This document shows, one piece after another, positions 42,073 through 49,896 of a stretch of 57,734 nt of DNA. The stretch lies in NCBI GenBank assembly GCA_017965765.1, contig JAGCPJ010000051.1:1-57734 (forward strand), given 5' to 3'. This DNA comes from Bacteroidales bacterium (GTDB lineage: Bacteria; Bacteroidota; Bacteroidia; Bacteroidales; F082). Under the pieces are notes generated by a model. It did not search any database. It worked only from the letters and a program-made list of their open reading frames with translations, and was not told the origin of the DNA. Position 1 is the stretch's first letter, and every line of letters begins with the position of its first letter. The translations under genes were made by a program, and so were the position numbers.

Positions 42073-42116
42073 GTCATTGCGAGGAGCGGAGCTTTGCGGA
42101 GCGACGTGGCAATCCA
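42073..42116. repeat. 44-bp half copy of the palindromic repeat between frdA and frdB
   Basis: Identical over 44 bases to the left arm of the 7136-7221 element (GTCATTGCGAGG...GGCAATCCA). It fills most of the 87-base gap between the frdA stop and the frdB start. Confidence 0.88.
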
Positions 42117-42122
42117 CCATTA

Positions 42123-44087
42123 TTATTTATAGTTTCTGTTGGATATCTTAATATGTTCATAGACCAACGGCTCTTTCTCCATGGTCTCAGGTTGTCCGTG
42201 ACCTTGGTATTCCCAGGCAGCCACATACATGAAGTGCTCATCGTCGCGGAGGGTCTCGCCGTCTTGGGTCTGGTGTTCAGTGCGGAAATGACCGCCGCAG
42301 GACTCCTCCCTGTGCATCGCGTCGTCGATGACAAGTTGTGCCAGCTCGAAATAGTCCTCCAACCGGCAGGCCTTCTCCAACTCGGGGTTGAACTCGTTGG
42401 CTGTGCCTGGGATGAAGACGGATTTCCAGAACTCTTCTTCCAAATCCTTGACCAATGCCTTGGCTTTGTTGAGACTCTCAGTGTTTCGTGCCATGCCGCA
42501 GTATTCCCACATAATCTTGCCCAAGGCTTTGTGAAAGTGGTCGACGGAGTTGAGAGTTGAGAGGTGAGAGTTGAGAGTTGCTTGCGCACCGATTTGTAAT
42601 AAACGGTTGAGGCGGACACGAACGGCCTCTTCTGCCGCATCAAATTCTGGCGTTGTGGCTGAAATCTTCCCCACATAGATCTGGTCGGCGAGGTAGTTCT
42701 GCATGGTGTAGGGCAAAACGAAATAGCCATCGGCCAGTCCTTGCATCAAGGCGGAGGCACCGAGGCGGTTGGCGCCGTGGTCGCTGAAGTTGGCCTCGCC
42801 TGCAGCGAAGAGTCCCGGGATGGTGGTCTGCAGTTCGTAGTCCACCCACAGTCCACCCATGGTGTAGTGGATGGCGGGATAGATCATCATCGGCGTCTCG
42901 TAGGGATTCTCGTCCGTGATCTTCTGGTACATCTGGAAGAGGTTGCCGTATCTCTGTTCGACGGCTTCTTTGCCCAGACGTTGGATGGCGTCGGCGAAGT
43001 CGAGGTAAACGGCATACCCTGTCCCTACGCCATAGCCGGCGTCGCAGCGTTCCTTGGCGGCTCGGCTGGCCACATCACGGGGGACGAGATTGCCGAAGGC
43101 GGGGTAACGGCGCTCCAGATAGTAGTCGCGGTTTTCTTCAGGGATGTCATTGGCTTTTAGCTTGCCCGCACGGATGGCTTCGGCGTCTTCTTTTTTCTTG
43201 GGCACCCAGATGCGGCCATCATTGCGGAGACTCTCGCTCATCAGGGTGAGTTTCGACTGATAGTCGCCGTGGACGGGGATGCAGGTGGGATGGATCTGCA
43301 CATAGCAAGGGTTGGCGAAAGCGGCTCCTTTGCGGTGGCACACCCATGCCGCGCTACCGTTGCTGTTCATGGCGTTGGTGGACAGGTAATAGAGGTTGCC
43401 GTAACCGCCAGTGGCGAGTACCACGGCATGGGCGGCATAGCGCTCCAGGTCGCCGGTGACGAGGTTGCGGACGATGATGCCGCGGGCGCGGCCTTCCACC
43501 ACGACGAGGTCCATCATTTCGCAGCGCGTATGCAGTTTCACCGTGCCTCGGGCAATCTCACGACTCAAGGCGCCGTAGGCGCCAAGCAACAGTTGCTGTC
43601 CCGTCTGGCCTTTGGCGTAGAAGGTTCGGCTCACCTGAGCGCCGCCAAAAGAGCGGTTGTCGAGAAGTCCGCCATAGTCACGGGCGAAAGGTACGCCTTG
43701 GGCCACACATTGGTCGATGATGGCGCCGCTGACCTCAGCCAAGCGATAGACGTTGGCCTCGCGGGCGCGGTAGTCGCCTCCCTTGATGGTGTCGCGGAAG
43801 AGGCGTTCCACGCTGTCGCCATCGTTCTGGTAGTTCTTCGCCGCGTTGATGCCTCCTTGGGCTGCGATGCTATGGGCACGGCGTGGTGAGTCTTGGATGC
43901 AGAAAATATCCACATGGAAACCCATGGCGCCGAGCGAGGCTGCTGCTGAGGCACCGGCCAGTCCCGTGCCGACCACGATGATGTCGAGTTTGCGTTTGTT
44001 GGCGGGATTGACCAGCTTCTGAGAGGCTTTATAGTTGGTCCATTTCTCAGCGAGCGGACCTGAAGGTATCTTGGAATCGAGGTTCAT
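42123..44087 (-). CDS. frdA: Fumarate reductase/succinate dehydrogenase flavoprotein subunit
   Basis: The start at 44087 ([16 protein letters not shown]) matches family N-termini; a longer frame from 44144 would run through the repeat leader. The 654-residue protein has the FAD fold [15 protein letters not shown], the [14 protein letters not shown] flavin-linking segment, [14 protein letters not shown], and the active-site region [12 protein letters not shown] and [11 protein letters not shown]. It reduces fumarate to succinate with menaquinol, or the reverse. Residues about 503-515 ([12 protein letters not shown]) are made by a seven-base repeat in the helical domain. No signal peptide; it works on the inner face of the membrane. 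Confidence 0.95.
   Translation of the reverse strand: MNLDSKIPSGPLAEKWTNYKASQKLVNPANKRKLDIIVVGTGLAGASAAASLGAMGFHVDIFCIQDSPRRAHSIAAQGGINAAKNYQNDGDSVERLFRDTIKGGDYRAREANVYRLAEVSGAIIDQCVAQGVPFARDYGGLLDNRSFGGAQVSRTFYAKGQTGQQLLLGAYGALSREIARGTVKLHTRCEMMDLVVVEGRARGIIVRNLVTGDLERYAAHAVVLATGGYGNLYYLSTNAMNSNGSAAWVCHRKGAAFANPCYVQIHPTCIPVHGDYQSKLTLMSESLRNDGRIWVPKKKEDAEAIRAGKLKANDIPEENRDYYLERRYPAFGNLVPRDVASRAAKERCDAGYGVGTGYAVYLDFADAIQRLGKEAVEQRYGNLFQMYQKITDENPYETPMMIYPAIHYTMGGLWVDYELQTTIPGLFAAGEANFSDHGANRLGASALMQGLADGYFVLPYTMQNYLADQIYVGKISATTPEFDAAEEAVRVRLNRLLQIGAQATLNSHLSTLNSVDHFHKALGKIMWEYCGMARNTESLNKAKALVKDLEEEFWKSVFIPGTANEFNPELEKACRLEDYFELAQLVIDDAMHREESCGGHFRTEHQTQDGETLRDDEHFMYVAAWEYQGHGQPETMEKEPLVYEHIKISNRNYK
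42545..42579. repeat. Seven-base repeat array in frdA (unit GAGAGTT)
   Basis: Four full units (one GAGAGGT) and one partial unit. Same unit as in frdB, in frame. Confidence 0.88.
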
Positions 44088-44092
44088 TTTAA

Positions 44093-44113
44093 GTGGAAAG
44101 TGGAAAGTTGAAA
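44093..44113. repeat. Seven-base repeat array filling the frdC-frdA gap (unit GTGGAAA)
   Basis: Three units, the last GTTGAAA. It occupies nearly all of the 28 bases between the frdC stop codon and the frdA start, so it is the frdA ribosome-loading region. Confidence 0.85.
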
Positions 44114-44115
44114 GA

Positions 44116-44922
44116 TTATAACCCAAAATAGACAAGGAGCACAACGGCAGTGAACATCAGGCACACCACCCAGGTGTAGATCTGGCCAAGCACCTCAATG
44201 GCTTTGCCGTATTTGTAGTTATATAGTCCGAAGGTCTGGAAGATGGCGGCGAAGCCGTGTCGCAAATGGAACCAGACCACTACAAAAAACACGAGGTAGG
44301 AAATGACAATGTGCAAGATCTTGAATTTTTCCCTGGCTTGGTGGTAGAAGTCTGGTTCGACCTCAAGTCCGGCGGCTTCCAAAGCTACCTTGTCTTCTTT
44401 GTCGAAGTTGGCAAGCCAGGTGCCTTTGGCCGACAGTTCGCCTTTTTGCTCGGCATAACTGACCGCCTCAGGCTGTGTGGCTTTCACCTTCATGAGTTCC
44501 TCCGTTTGGACCATGTATTTACCCTTCACCCAGCCGATCTTGACGAAGTAAAAGTCAGTAAAATGCATGATGAGGCAGACAAAGATGAGGATGCCTGTCC
44601 ACACTTGCAGTTTGGAACCGGCGTGTGTTTTGGAGCGTTGCGGCTTGTGGTAGCCCTTGGGTCGTGCCATCTTGTTGGTGATGGCTAACCAGATGGCCAA
44701 CACCGCATGCAGTAGCAGCGCACCAAACAGGCCTATCTCTAGTATCTTGACGATGACGTAGGTGCCCATGAAATGACAGAAGGCATTGTACCATTCGCCG
44801 CCGTCAGGTCTTAAAATGAGGAGATTGGCACTGGCGTGAAACAGCAGGAAGAAACTCAAGAAGGCGCCCAAAGCGCCAACAAGAATCTTCTTTGAGATGG
44901 AATGGATCTTAGGTAGGTTCAT
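44116..44922 (-). CDS. frdC: Fumarate reductase/succinate dehydrogenase cytochrome b subunit
   Basis: The start at 44922 ([15 protein letters not shown]) begins just before the first membrane helix and 21 bases past a -7 box; the longer frame from 45060 would overlap the divergent GNAT gene. The 268-residue protein has five membrane segments, as in di-haem subunits of the Bacteroidota/Wolinella type, with candidate haem histidines in [35 protein letters not shown] and WFHLRHGF. It anchors FrdAB and exchanges electrons with menaquinone. First gene of the frdCAB operon. Confidence 0.92.
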   Translation of the reverse strand: MNLPKIHSISKKILVGALGAFLSFFLLFHASANLLILRPDGGEWYNAFCHFMGTYVIVKILEIGLFGALLLHAVLAIWLAITNKMARPKGYHKPQRSKTHAGSKLQVWTGILIFVCLIMHFTDFYFVKIGWVKGKYMVQTEELMKVKATQPEAVSYAEQKGELSAKGTWLANFDKEDKVALEAAGLEVEPDFYHQAREKFKILHIVISYLVFFVVVWFHLRHGFAAIFQTFGLYNYKYGKAIEVLGQIYTWVVCLMFTAVVLLVYFGL

Positions 44923-44943
44923 GGATGAGTCGTTTTCATTATG

Positions 44944-44951
44944 CAAAAGTA
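44944..44951 (-). promoter_or_regulatory. -7 box for the frdCAB operon
   Basis: Minus strand TACTTTTG followed by C, 21 bases before the frdC ATG. It lies 12 bases from the opposing GNAT box, so the two promoters overlap. Confidence 0.6.
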
Positions 44952-44963
44952 CTGAAAAAAAAC

Positions 44964-44971
44964 TATCTTTG
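44964..44971 (+). promoter_or_regulatory. -7 box for the GNAT gene
   Basis: TATCTTTG followed by C, 21 bases before the ATG at 44993. Confidence 0.6.
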
Positions 44972-44992
44972 CATTCACATAACAAAACAACT

Positions 44993-45475
44993 ATGAACAC
45001 GTTATTCACCATCCGTCCTGCAAAGCCCGAGGAGGCAGGTCTCGTCCTTGATTTTATCAAGAAGCTGGCCGTTTACGAAAAATGTGCCGATGAGGTCGTG
45101 GCGGACGAAGCCACCATCCGCCATTCCTTGTTTGTGGAACGTGCTGCCGAAGTGGTCTTTGCCGAGGAAGACGGCGTTGTCATCGGCTTTGCCTTGTTTT
45201 TCCACAATTTCTCCACCTTTGTCGGACGTAAGGGTTTGTATCTTGAAGACTTGTTCATCCTTCCCGAGAAACGGGGCCGGGGTTATGGCAAAGCCTTGCT
45301 GAAATACTTGGCTAGGATCGCTGTCGATCGTAATTGTGGCCGCATGGAATGGATTTGTCTTGATTGGAACAAACCTGCTTTGACGGTTTATCGTAGCATT
45401 GGGGCGGTGCCCATGGATGAATGGACCGTGCAACGTTTGGATGAAATGTCCTTGCGTAAGTTCGCGGAAGAATAA
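44993..45475 (+). CDS. GNAT-family N-acetyltransferase
   Basis: The start at 44993 (MNTLFTIRPAKPEEAGLVLDFIKKLA) gives a normal 160-residue GNAT; the longer frame would run through the frd promoter. The acetyl-CoA site is LYLEDLFILPEKRGRGYGKALLKYLA, with WICLDWNKPALTVYRSIGA downstream. The sequence resembles the diamine/spermidine acetyltransferase branch (AVYEKCADEV, LYLEDLFV pattern), so polyamines or small amines are possible acceptors. It sits between the divergent frd operon and the convergent nqrF end. Confidence 0.9.
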   Translation: MNTLFTIRPAKPEEAGLVLDFIKKLAVYEKCADEVVADEATIRHSLFVERAAEVVFAEEDGVVIGFALFFHNFSTFVGRKGLYLEDLFILPEKRGRGYGKALLKYLARIAVDRNCGRMEWICLDWNKPALTVYRSIGAVPMDEWTVQRLDEMSLRKFAEE

Positions 45476-45481
45476 GGATGC

Positions 45482-46873
45482 TTAATTCTTAGGAGCCCCT
45501 CCGCCGAAGTCATCGTAAAGGATGTTCTCAGGCGCAACGCCTAAATTGTCAAGCATGTTGACGACGGCGGCACTCATCGGGCCGGGACCACATAGGTAGT
45601 ATTCGATGTCCTCGGGGGCAAGATGGTCTTTCAGATAGGTATCATACATCACGTTGTGTACAAAGCCAGGGGTGTAAGGTATGCCTGCCGCATCGGCTGC
45701 TGGATCAGGACGGTCCAGGGCGAGGTGGAAATGGAAGTTCGGGAAGTCTTTCTCCAACTGACGGAAGTCATCTAAGTAGAACACTTCGTTTAAGGCTCTG
45801 GCACCATAGAAATAGTGCATCTCACGGTCTCTGACATTCAAAGTGCGTGTCAAGTGCATGATCTGTGCGCGCAAAGGAGCCATGCCAGCGCCGCCGCCTA
45901 CCCAAATCATTTCGGGCAGTTGAGCTCTAACCGAACCATCCGAATGTATCCGAGCTGTCTCCATTCGGTTTGTTTCGGGTGATTCGGTTAGTGATATTTC
46001 AAGATGCTCTTTCACATGGAACTCGCCGTATGGGCCTGACATCAGCACCTTGTCGCCGGGTTTCAGCGAGAAGATATAGGAGGAAGCAATACCAGGATTA
46101 ACATTCATAAATGGCGATTCGTTCTCCGTTCTCCGTTTTTCGTTTTCCGTTTTCTTGAACGGCGGTGTGGCGATGCGTACGGTGAGCATAAAGACGTCGC
46201 CCTCGGCAGGATAATTGGCCATGGAATAGGCGCGCACGGTCGGTTCGGTGTTGACGCAGCGCAAGTCGAACATCTTGAACTTCTCCCACGCTGGAAGATA
46301 CGCTGAGCCGATCAGTTCCTTGTCGAAATCGGCATAGTTGATTTTGAACTTCGGTATCTTGATTTGAGCATAACTGCCTGGAATGAAGTCCATGTGGACA
46401 CCAGGGGGCAGCTGTACCTTGAATTCTTTGATGAAGGTGGCCACGTTGCGGTTGCTGATCACGGTGCATTCGTATTCCTTGACATCCAAAACCGATTGAG
46501 GTACAACTATCTTCAAATCTTCCTTCACCTTCACCTGGCATCCCAGGCGCCAGTGGTCCTGAATCTGCTTGCGGGTAAAGAATCCAACTTCGGTGGGCAA
46601 AATCGTTCCGCCGCCTTCAACCACACGGCATTTGCACTGACCGCACGAGCCTTTGCCACCACAGGCAGAAGGCAGATACACTTTCTGTTCGGCAAGGCTG
46701 TTAATCAGCGTATCGCCGACGGGCACTGTCAGCTCCTTGTCGTCGTTGATGGTGATCTTCACCTCGCCCTTGGGCATCAGTTTGTTACGTACCCAAAGTA
46801 GCAGGGCCACGAGTAGAAGCGTGATGCCTAGGAAAACGGCAATGCTGAGGAATATGTTAGTGGTGAAGTCCAT
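45482..46873 (-). CDS. nqrF: Na+-translocating NADH:quinone reductase subunit F, with repeat-encoded segment
   Basis: The start at 46873 (MDFTTNIFLSIAVF) opens the single N-terminal membrane helix. The 463-residue protein has the ferredoxin domain (PSACGGKGSCGQCKCRV), FAD site (VRAYSMANYP) and NADH site (WVGGGAGMAPLRAQI, YYLCGPGPM). It takes electrons from NADH into the complex. Residues about 240-251 (Lys/Thr/Glu/Asn/Arg) come from a seven-base repeat in the loop after RIATPPF. Last gene of the nqrABCDEF operon; 4 bases follow nqrE. Confidence 0.96.
   Translation of the reverse strand: MDFTTNIFLSIAVFLGITLLLVALLLWVRNKLMPKGEVKITINDDKELTVPVGDTLINSLAEQKVYLPSACGGKGSCGQCKCRVVEGGGTILPTEVGFFTRKQIQDHWRLGCQVKVKEDLKIVVPQSVLDVKEYECTVISNRNVATFIKEFKVQLPPGVHMDFIPGSYAQIKIPKFKINYADFDKELIGSAYLPAWEKFKMFDLRCVNTEPTVRAYSMANYPAEGDVFMLTVRIATPPFKKTENEKRRTENESPFMNVNPGIASSYIFSLKPGDKVLMSGPYGEFHVKEHLEISLTESPETNRMETARIHSDGSVRAQLPEMIWVGGGAGMAPLRAQIMHLTRTLNVRDREMHYFYGARALNEVFYLDDFRQLEKDFPNFHFHLALDRPDPAADAAGIPYTPGFVHNVMYDTYLKDHLAPEDIEYYLCGPGPMSAAVVNMLDNLGVAPENILYDDFGGGAPKN
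46121..46154. repeat. Seven-base repeat array in nqrF (unit GTTCTCC/GTTTTCC)
   Basis: Nearly five units: GTTCTCC twice, GTTTTTC, GTTTTCC and a partial. On the coding strand this is GGAAAAC-type, purine-rich. Confidence 0.87.
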
Positions 46874-46877
46874 GAAG

Positions 46878-47492
46878 TCAAAGTTTAAATCCCATAAATG
46901 CCATAAAGGCAATACCCATCAAACCCGTGATGATGAAAGAAATGCCAACGCCTTGCAATCCTTTGGGAATCTTGGAGTAACGCAGTTTTTCACGGATGGC
47001 GGCGATGGCCACAATGGCCAACAGCCAGCCGATGCCCGAGCCGAGACCGAAAACGGCCGCCTCACCCACATTGCTGAAATTGCGCTCTTGCATGAAGAGG
47101 GAGCAGCCCAGAATGGCGCAGTTCACTGCAATCAGTGGGAGGAAAATGCCCAAAGCGGAATAGAGCGAGGGCGTGAAGGTCTCGATGATCATCTCCAAGA
47201 TCTGTACGATGGCGGCGATGATGGCAATAAAAAGGATATAGGTCAGGAAACTCAAATCAATAGTGGCGAAGCGAGGGCTGATCCATGCTAATGCTCCTGG
47301 TGATAATAGGTATTTGTTAATTAGATAGTTAACTGGTACGGTGATCACCAATACAAAGGTCACGGCCAACCCCAAACCTGCGCTGGTCTTAACGGTCTTC
47401 GACACGGCCAAATAGGAACACATGCCTAAGAAATAGGCGAAGATCATGTTGTCAACAAAGACCGATTTCACGAAGAGTTTGAAGATTTCCAT
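46878..47492 (-). CDS. nqrE: Na+-NQR subunit E
   Basis: A 204-residue protein with six membrane segments and the family motifs [46 protein letters not shown] and [20 protein letters not shown]. With NqrD it forms the symmetric pair holding an iron centre within the membrane part of the complex; the Cys in MCSYLA and NCAILG fit its ligands. Six bases follow nqrD. Confidence 0.97.
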   Translation of the reverse strand: MEIFKLFVKSVFVDNMIFAYFLGMCSYLAVSKTVKTSAGLGLAVTFVLVITVPVNYLINKYLLSPGALAWISPRFATIDLSFLTYILFIAIIAAIVQILEMIIETFTPSLYSALGIFLPLIAVNCAILGCSLFMQERNFSNVGEAAVFGLGSGIGWLLAIVAIAAIREKLRYSKIPKGLQGVGISFIITGLMGIAFMAFMGFKL

Positions 47493-47498
47493 GGCCGT

Positions 47499-48122
47499 TT
47501 ATTTTTGGTTGTTCTCTTGCATTTCTGGGTGGCGGCTGCGTTGGATCCAGATGATAATACCTACGATGATCAGGGCCATGGGTGGAAGAATCATCAACCC
47601 ATTGTTCTGATAGCCAGCCTCGTAAAAAGATTGCGGAATGATTTGGTAACCCAGGAGTGTTCCCGATCCTAACAGTTCACGGAAGAAGGCAACCATGACC
47701 AGGATCAAGCTATATCCTAGTCCATTGCCTAGCCCATCCAAAAACGACTCACCAGGCCCATGAGAGAGCGCGAAGGCCTCCAAGCGTCCCATGATGATGC
47801 AGTTGGTGATGATAAGTCCCACATAAACAGAGAGTTGCTTGCTCACGTCGTATGCAAAGGCTTTCAGGAACTGGTCGATCATGATCACCAATGTGGCCAC
47901 GACCACCAATTGAACGATGATGCGGATGCGGTTGGGGATGCCTTTACGTAATAGGGAGATGATGAAGTTGGAGAGTGCGGTCACCACCGTCACGGAAGCC
48001 CCCATCACCAAGGCGGGCTTCAACTTGGCGGTCACGGCCAGGCAGGAGCAGATGCCCAACACCAGCACGGTGACTGGATTGGTTTTGCGCAAGGGTTCTA
48101 TGAGGAGTTTCTTTACATTCAT
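47499..48122 (-). CDS. nqrD: Na+-NQR subunit D
   Basis: A 207-residue protein with six membrane segments, paralogue of NqrE. Motifs LVLGICSCLAVTAKLKPALVMG and TNCIIMGRLEAFALSHGPGESFLDGLGNGLGY are present, with the conserved cysteines in GICSC and TNCII. It is part of the Na+ path and the intramembrane iron site. It overlaps nqrC by 4 bases. Confidence 0.97.
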   Translation of the reverse strand: MNVKKLLIEPLRKTNPVTVLVLGICSCLAVTAKLKPALVMGASVTVVTALSNFIISLLRKGIPNRIRIIVQLVVVATLVIMIDQFLKAFAYDVSKQLSVYVGLIITNCIIMGRLEAFALSHGPGESFLDGLGNGLGYSLILVMVAFFRELLGSGTLLGYQIIPQSFYEAGYQNNGLMILPPMALIIVGIIIWIQRSRHPEMQENNQK

Positions 48123-48655
48123 CGTTTTTTAAGATAAGGCAAATATAGCTGCGTTGTGTGGTTGATCATTTCTCTCACGCCATTGGAGGTCTTGGTGGCC
48201 CCTGTAATGGCATCGAATTCAATGGGGACTTGACTTCCATTTTCCACCACCCTTTTCCCAGCAAATTGGCTTTGGAACTTCGTGGTGGTAATCTCACCGC
48301 CCAACCCAGGTGTCTCCGATTTATGGCCAAAGCTGGCCCCCACCACCGTCTTGCTGTCAGAAGCCAGGGCGAGATAACCCCAGATGGGTCCCCAAAGACC
48401 GTTGCCCTGCATGGGGAGAACGGTAATGGAGTCGTTGACAAGGTAATAGGGTAGCTCGCTGTCAACAAAAGAAATGGCATCGTTGTCATCTGCCCCAGCA
48501 GCAGCGAGAATCATCATGCGTTTCTCATTCTCCTTGTTGCGTTGTTGGTAGGGTTGAAGCCATAAAGCCGTAGCCGTGAGCAATACCGCTACGACAACCA
48601 CTAACACCGTGGAGTACAGGAAGATGTATCCGTTGCTGTTGATATTCCTTTTCAT
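48119..48655 (-). CDS. nqrC: Na+-NQR subunit C, short form
   Basis: A 178-residue protein with one N-terminal membrane helix (GYIFLYSTVLVVVVAVLLTATALWL) and a periplasmic FMN domain. The covalent-FMN site is ITGATKTSNGV, where the second residue group carries the linking Thr. GHKSETPGLGGEI is conserved. Most NqrC proteins have about 230-260 residues; this one lacks roughly 50-80 residues from the middle, making it nearer RnfG in size. It overlaps both nqrB and nqrD by 4 bases. Confidence 0.93.
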   Translation of the reverse strand: MKRNINSNGYIFLYSTVLVVVVAVLLTATALWLQPYQQRNKENEKRMMILAAAGADDNDAISFVDSELPYYLVNDSITVLPMQGNGLWGPIWGYLALASDSKTVVGASFGHKSETPGLGGEITTTKFQSQFAGKRVVENGSQVPIEFDAITGATKTSNGVREMINHTTQLYLPYLKKR

Positions 48656-49896
48656 TGGACTGCGGCTTTGGATTTGACGATGGCGCGTTTTTTGCGCTTT
48701 TTGATATTTCTTGCCACAACGCAGTGGTCAATGAGCGGTGCAAAGCAATTCATGAGCAAGATGCTGAGCATCATGCCTTCAGGATAGGCGGGGTTGACAA
48801 CGCGCAATAACACGGCGAAGAGGCCGATGAGCAGGCCGTAGATCCACTTGCCCGTGTTGGTTTGTGCCGCCGTGACGGGGTCGGTGGCCATGAAGACTGC
48901 ACCGAACATGAAGCCGCCCATCAGGTAGTGGTAGTAGAAGGGTAACTGTAAGTAAGTTGAGAGTTGAGGGTTGAGCGTTGAGAGTAGTGGTAAGTTGAGC
49001 GTTGTAAGTAGGTTGAAGAACAGACCCATGAGACCGCCACCCAGGACGACAGAAAGCATGATGCGCCAACTGGCAATTCCTGTCACTAACAATAGGATGG
49101 CTCCCAGTAAGATGGCGATGACCGAAGATTCGCAAGTTGAGCCGGGAATGGTGCCGAGAAACATATCCAAGGCGGAAGTAGAGGGCTGAATTCCAGCGGC
49201 CAGTTCGCCTAAAGGCGTAGCACCCGTAAAGGCATCGGTGCCCCAAAAATCGGCTGCAACCCAGACGCTGTCTCCCGACATACGGGTGGGGTAGGCGAAG
49301 AAGAGGAAGGCACGCGCCACCAAGGCGGGGTTGAGGAAGTTCATGCCTGTTCCGCCGAAGACCTCCTTGCCAATGATGACAGCAAAGGCCGTGGCAAGTG
49401 CGAGTTGCCACAAAGGCGTGGTGACGGGCATGATCATCGGGATGATGAATCCCGTAACCAAAAAACCTTCATTGACTTGATGGTGCCGTAGCTGAGCAAA
49501 AGCAAATTCAATGGTCAGGCCCACAGTGTAGGAAACGGCCAACATGGGCAACATTCGTATGAAACCGAAGACGAAACAAAAGATCCAGCTGGCCACAGAC
49601 CCCAACGGGTAAGGCCAATCCGTCGCATGAAGCGATGCCTGGTAGCCGATGTTCCACATGCCAAAAAGCATGGCGGGCATCAAAGCGAACACCACGATGA
49701 TCATGGCGCGCTTTAAGTCGATGGCGTCGCGGACATGGCAACCTTTAGTGGTAACCCGATTGGGAGTGAAGGCAAAGGTGTGGAATGCCTCGTAGGTGCT
49801 GCCCAGCCAAGCCCATTTCCCCTTGGGTTCATGGACTTCGAACCATTTCTCCAAGGCGGATAGTATTCCGTTTTCCGTTTTCCGTTTTCCGTTCAT
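48652..49896 (-). CDS. nqrB: Na+-NQR subunit B, with two repeat-encoded segments
   Basis: A 414-residue membrane subunit with about ten helices. The covalent-FMN site is DAFTGATPLGEL. It binds FMN and riboflavin and carries the main Na+ path. Two parts are made by seven-base repeats: the N-terminus directly after the start codon (MNGKRKTENGI, 49865-49893) and residues about 297-314 (LTTLNLPLLSTLNPQLST, 48956-49007) in a loop before PFYYHYLMGG. It overlaps nqrA and nqrC by 4 bases each. Confidence 0.95.
   Translation of the reverse strand: MNGKRKTENGILSALEKWFEVHEPKGKWAWLGSTYEAFHTFAFTPNRVTTKGCHVRDAIDLKRAMIIVVFALMPAMLFGMWNIGYQASLHATDWPYPLGSVASWIFCFVFGFIRMLPMLAVSYTVGLTIEFAFAQLRHHQVNEGFLVTGFIIPMIMPVTTPLWQLALATAFAVIIGKEVFGGTGMNFLNPALVARAFLFFAYPTRMSGDSVWVAADFWGTDAFTGATPLGELAAGIQPSTSALDMFLGTIPGSTCESSVIAILLGAILLLVTGIASWRIMLSVVLGGGLMGLFFNLLTTLNLPLLSTLNPQLSTYLQLPFYYHYLMGGFMFGAVFMATDPVTAAQTNTGKWIYGLLIGLFAVLLRVVNPAYPEGMMLSILLMNCFAPLIDHCVVARNIKKRKKRAIVKSKAAVQ
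48956..49007. repeat. Seven-base repeat array inside nqrB (unit GTTGAGA)
   Basis: Six to seven units (GTTGAGA, GTTGAGG, GTTGAGC and so on) with one short interruption. Same unit family as the frdA and frdB arrays. Confidence 0.87.
49865..49893. repeat. Seven-base repeat array at the nqrB start codon (unit GTTTTCC)
   Basis: About four units (partial ATTCC, three GTTTTCC, partial GTT) directly adjoining the ATG. On the coding strand GGAAAAC-type, as in nqrF. Confidence 0.88.
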
